Shown: one piece after another, positions 57,370 to 58,759 of the stretch | How the letters are laid out: each line of letters begins with the position of its first letter | Numbering within the stretch: the stretch's first letter is position 1 | From: Tieghemiomyces parasiticus | Lineage: Eukaryota; Kickxellomycota; Dimargaritomycetes; Dimargaritales; Dimargaritaceae | Length of the DNA stretch: 58,759 nt | Assembly: GCA_027575765.1 (NCBI GenBank) | Contig: JANBPT010000189.1 | Span: 1-58,759 of the forward strand | Direction of reading: 5' to 3' | Notes under the pieces: model-generated | The model's input: the letters and a program-made list of their open reading frames with translations, nothing else | Database searches by the model: none | Told to the model about the DNA's origin: nothing | Position numbers and translations under genes: made by a program

Positions 57370-58108
57370 GAGGACCGGTGAAATGTGTAACCTAGGCGAC
57401 TGGTAGGCGGGCAAAGGAAATTGATAGCCACCCGTGGTGTAGGTTCTAAGTGAAGGGGGAGGAGTAGAGAAGAATAAAGTATGTAGAAAAGAGGCACCCG
57501 CAGACCAAAAATCGGAGGGGGGAAGTGGCTGCGGAAGGAGGCGAGAAGGGGTGCCCTCAGCAAGAGCTCTGGAAGCCAGTAAACCACGGGGCGACTGCGG
57601 TAGAGATCGTGGCAATTGGGCGTGGTTCGGTGGGTGGGCAATATGGCCAACCATAAAGCCGCGCTGGTGAACCGTGTAAAAAAATTAGATTTGAGAACCC
57701 ATCGCCTATGGGGAGTAGGTGGTAACAACGCCTTACTTGCTAACAAAGTCAAGCGGATAAGTCCATTCACTCCTCTCCATGAACCAACCACCAGGATCTG
57801 ATCAATTCCTGGGATTGCGACGATGAAGTGGCCTAGCCAATACTGAATTGTCGATGTGCGGGAAAACGACGATTGTGATTAGGGCTGCTATATTTCGTAG
57901 TCGTTGGACGTTAAATGACCCATGGTAGGCGTCACTTAGCAAAGTAAAATAAAAATGCATTTAGAACCGGCTAGTGCTAAAAAAATAAAATAAAATCGTA
58001 TCGAAATAGGAAGGAGATGGACACTTCGGTCCATCCGATGTAGGTGCGGTGAGGGTTGCCAGCACAGCACACTGGCCCCATCAACTACCCGGAAAGGTGG
58101 CATAGCTA
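57370..58108. other. Intergenic region, no gene found
   Basis: About 740 bp holding the RAD7 promoter and the 3' flank of the repeat-protein gene; the segment 57930-58010 is AT-rich. A hydrophobic open frame on the minus strand just upstream of RAD7 looks like leader sequence. Confidence 0.5.
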
Positions 58109-58759
58109 CTAGTGGCGCCCCTGGGAGCTAAACGACTCGCTGCTGGATGAGTGCTGGCTGCTGCTCTGCTGGGTGGAGCTGGAGCTGAAGGACCCGTGCC
58201 GGTTCTGGCCGCTGGTCTTGGTCTGTGCAAAGTTGTTTTGGCTGCCGGCGTCCTGGGTCTTGGAGTAATCGAACGACCCGTTACGGTCACGCCCGCTAGC
58301 CTGGTCGACCGCCTTGCTGTACTGGCTGTCGGACGCCCGGGTGCTCTCAAAACTCTGGGAGCCGTGGCGGTCGCGCTGGTCGGCCTTGGTGTGCTCGTAG
58401 GCCGCCTGGTTGCCGCTGGCGGTGGCGTGCAAGGAGTCGTAGGCACTGCCGTTGCGCCCGCGGGTGCTGGTCTGCTCGTAGTCGTACCTGCTGTTGCCGC
58501 TGCCGGCCTTGGTGTGATCGTAGTTGGACGCGCCGTGACCGTTGCGGGTGCTCTCCTGGGTGCGCTCGTAGTCGTTGTAGCCCTGACCACCCGACCCGGC
58601 GGCGTAGTTAAAGGAGCCGTTGCGGTTCTTGCCGCTGGCCTGCGCGGCGCTCGAGTGGTCGTAGCTGCTATGGGCCTGGTCGTGCTTGTAGTCGTAAGCG
58701 CTGCCACCGCGGCCGCGGGTGTCACAGCCACCAATGTAGACCCTCCCGGGGACGCACTC
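58109..58759 (-). CDS. Tandem-repeat Tyr/Ser/Gly/Asn-rich protein, partial
   Basis: The frame is open from the right window edge for 216 codons and ends at a TAG (58109-58111), so the N-terminus is missing. It consists of seven units of 28-29 residues, each marked by an RxGS motif: GRGGS, NRNGS, NGHGAS, GRNGS, DRHGS, DRNGS and NRHGS at visible residues 16, 45, 73, 101, 130, 158 and 186. Between them recur tyrosines and short Y-x-x-T-x-A or Y-D-Y blocks (SNYDHTKAGSGNSRYDYEQT). After the last unit comes a Ser/Gln-rich tail. There are only two cysteines and no hydrophobic segment in the visible part. The composition is hydrophilic and probably disordered. I do not recognise the family. A different frame is also open over this stretch, but it lacks the regular repeat and is an artefact of GC bias. 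Confidence 0.65.
   Translation of the reverse strand, partial: ECVPGRVYIGGCDTRGRGGSAYDYKHDQAHSSYDHSSAAQASGKNRNGSFNYAAGSGGQGYNDYERTQESTRNGHGASNYDHTKAGSGNSRYDYEQTSTRGRNGSAYDSLHATASGNQAAYEHTKADQRDRHGSQSFESTRASDSQYSKAVDQASGRDRNGSFDYSKTQDAGSQNNFAQTKTSGQNRHGSFSSSSTQQSSSQHSSSSESFSSQGRH

Noticed and set aside
58081..58734. 217-codon Thr/Ala/Pro/Arg-rich frame on the minus strand
   Set aside because: It is a neighbouring frame of the tandem-repeat gene. It shows only GC-biased low complexity and no ordered repeat, whereas the chosen frame has an exact 28-29-residue period.

Overview
The window is nuclear DNA of a eukaryote, almost certainly a fungus. Genes are broken by short GT-AG introns (about 130-300 bp, donors mostly GTAAGT/GTAGGT/GTACGT, frequent CTGAC-like branch sites), starts often sit in an ACCATGG context, and the products are eukaryotic: PEX3, U2 snRNP A', CDC123, PSMD9/Nas2, ECM29, RAD7, LCB1, a kinesin and a cytosolic MetRS. 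Coding exons are GC-rich at third positions. The gene set and loose spacing (0.3-4 kb between genes) would suit an early-diverging filamentous fungus, perhaps Zoopagomycota/Kickxellomycotina-like; that placement is a guess. TGA is used as a normal stop (PWWP gene, U2A', GH35), so a standard code is assumed.

Layout: a gene-poor start (1-3.5 kb); a PWWP-domain chromatin protein on the minus strand with a 1.86 kb intron (3.5-6.8 kb); a long empty stretch; PEX3 (minus, 11.0-12.8 kb); an EamA/DMT transporter (plus, 14.9-16.3 kb); a dead mariner transposon (17.1-18.1 kb); the proteasome assembly chaperone PSMD9/Nas2 in four exons (minus, 18.9-20.0 kb); a secreted acidic protein of unknown function (plus, 23.4-25.1 kb); a SulP sulfate transporter (minus, 25.5-28.2 kb); CDC123 (plus, 29.7-30.8 kb); an ECM29 gene that keeps only the N-terminal third (minus, 31.6-33.7 kb); a seven-exon kinesin-7-like motor (minus, 36.5-39.7 kb); a small His-rich CsbD-like protein (minus, 42.5-43.0 kb); a membrane-anchored GH35 beta-galactosidase (minus, 44.4-47.0 kb); LCB1 of serine palmitoyltransferase (plus, 48.5-50.1 kb); U2A' in four exons (plus, 50.5-51.8 kb); cytosolic MetRS (plus, 52.4-54.8 kb); RAD7 (minus, 55.1-57.4 kb); and the C-terminal part of a tandem-repeat protein running off the right edge (minus, 58.1 kb to end).

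These are mostly unrelated housekeeping genes with no cluster logic. Two proteasome helpers (Nas2, ECM29) lie about 12 kb apart, but nothing shows co-regulation. Exon models were built by hand from splice sites, reading phase and conserved protein sequence; each coding model sums to a whole number of codons. The most unusual items are the 28-29-residue tandem-repeat protein at the right edge, the His-rich CsbD-like protein, the truncated ECM29, the doubly anchored GH35 enzyme, and the excess of long G/C homopolymers between genes. No RNA genes, CRISPR arrays or metabolic clusters were found.
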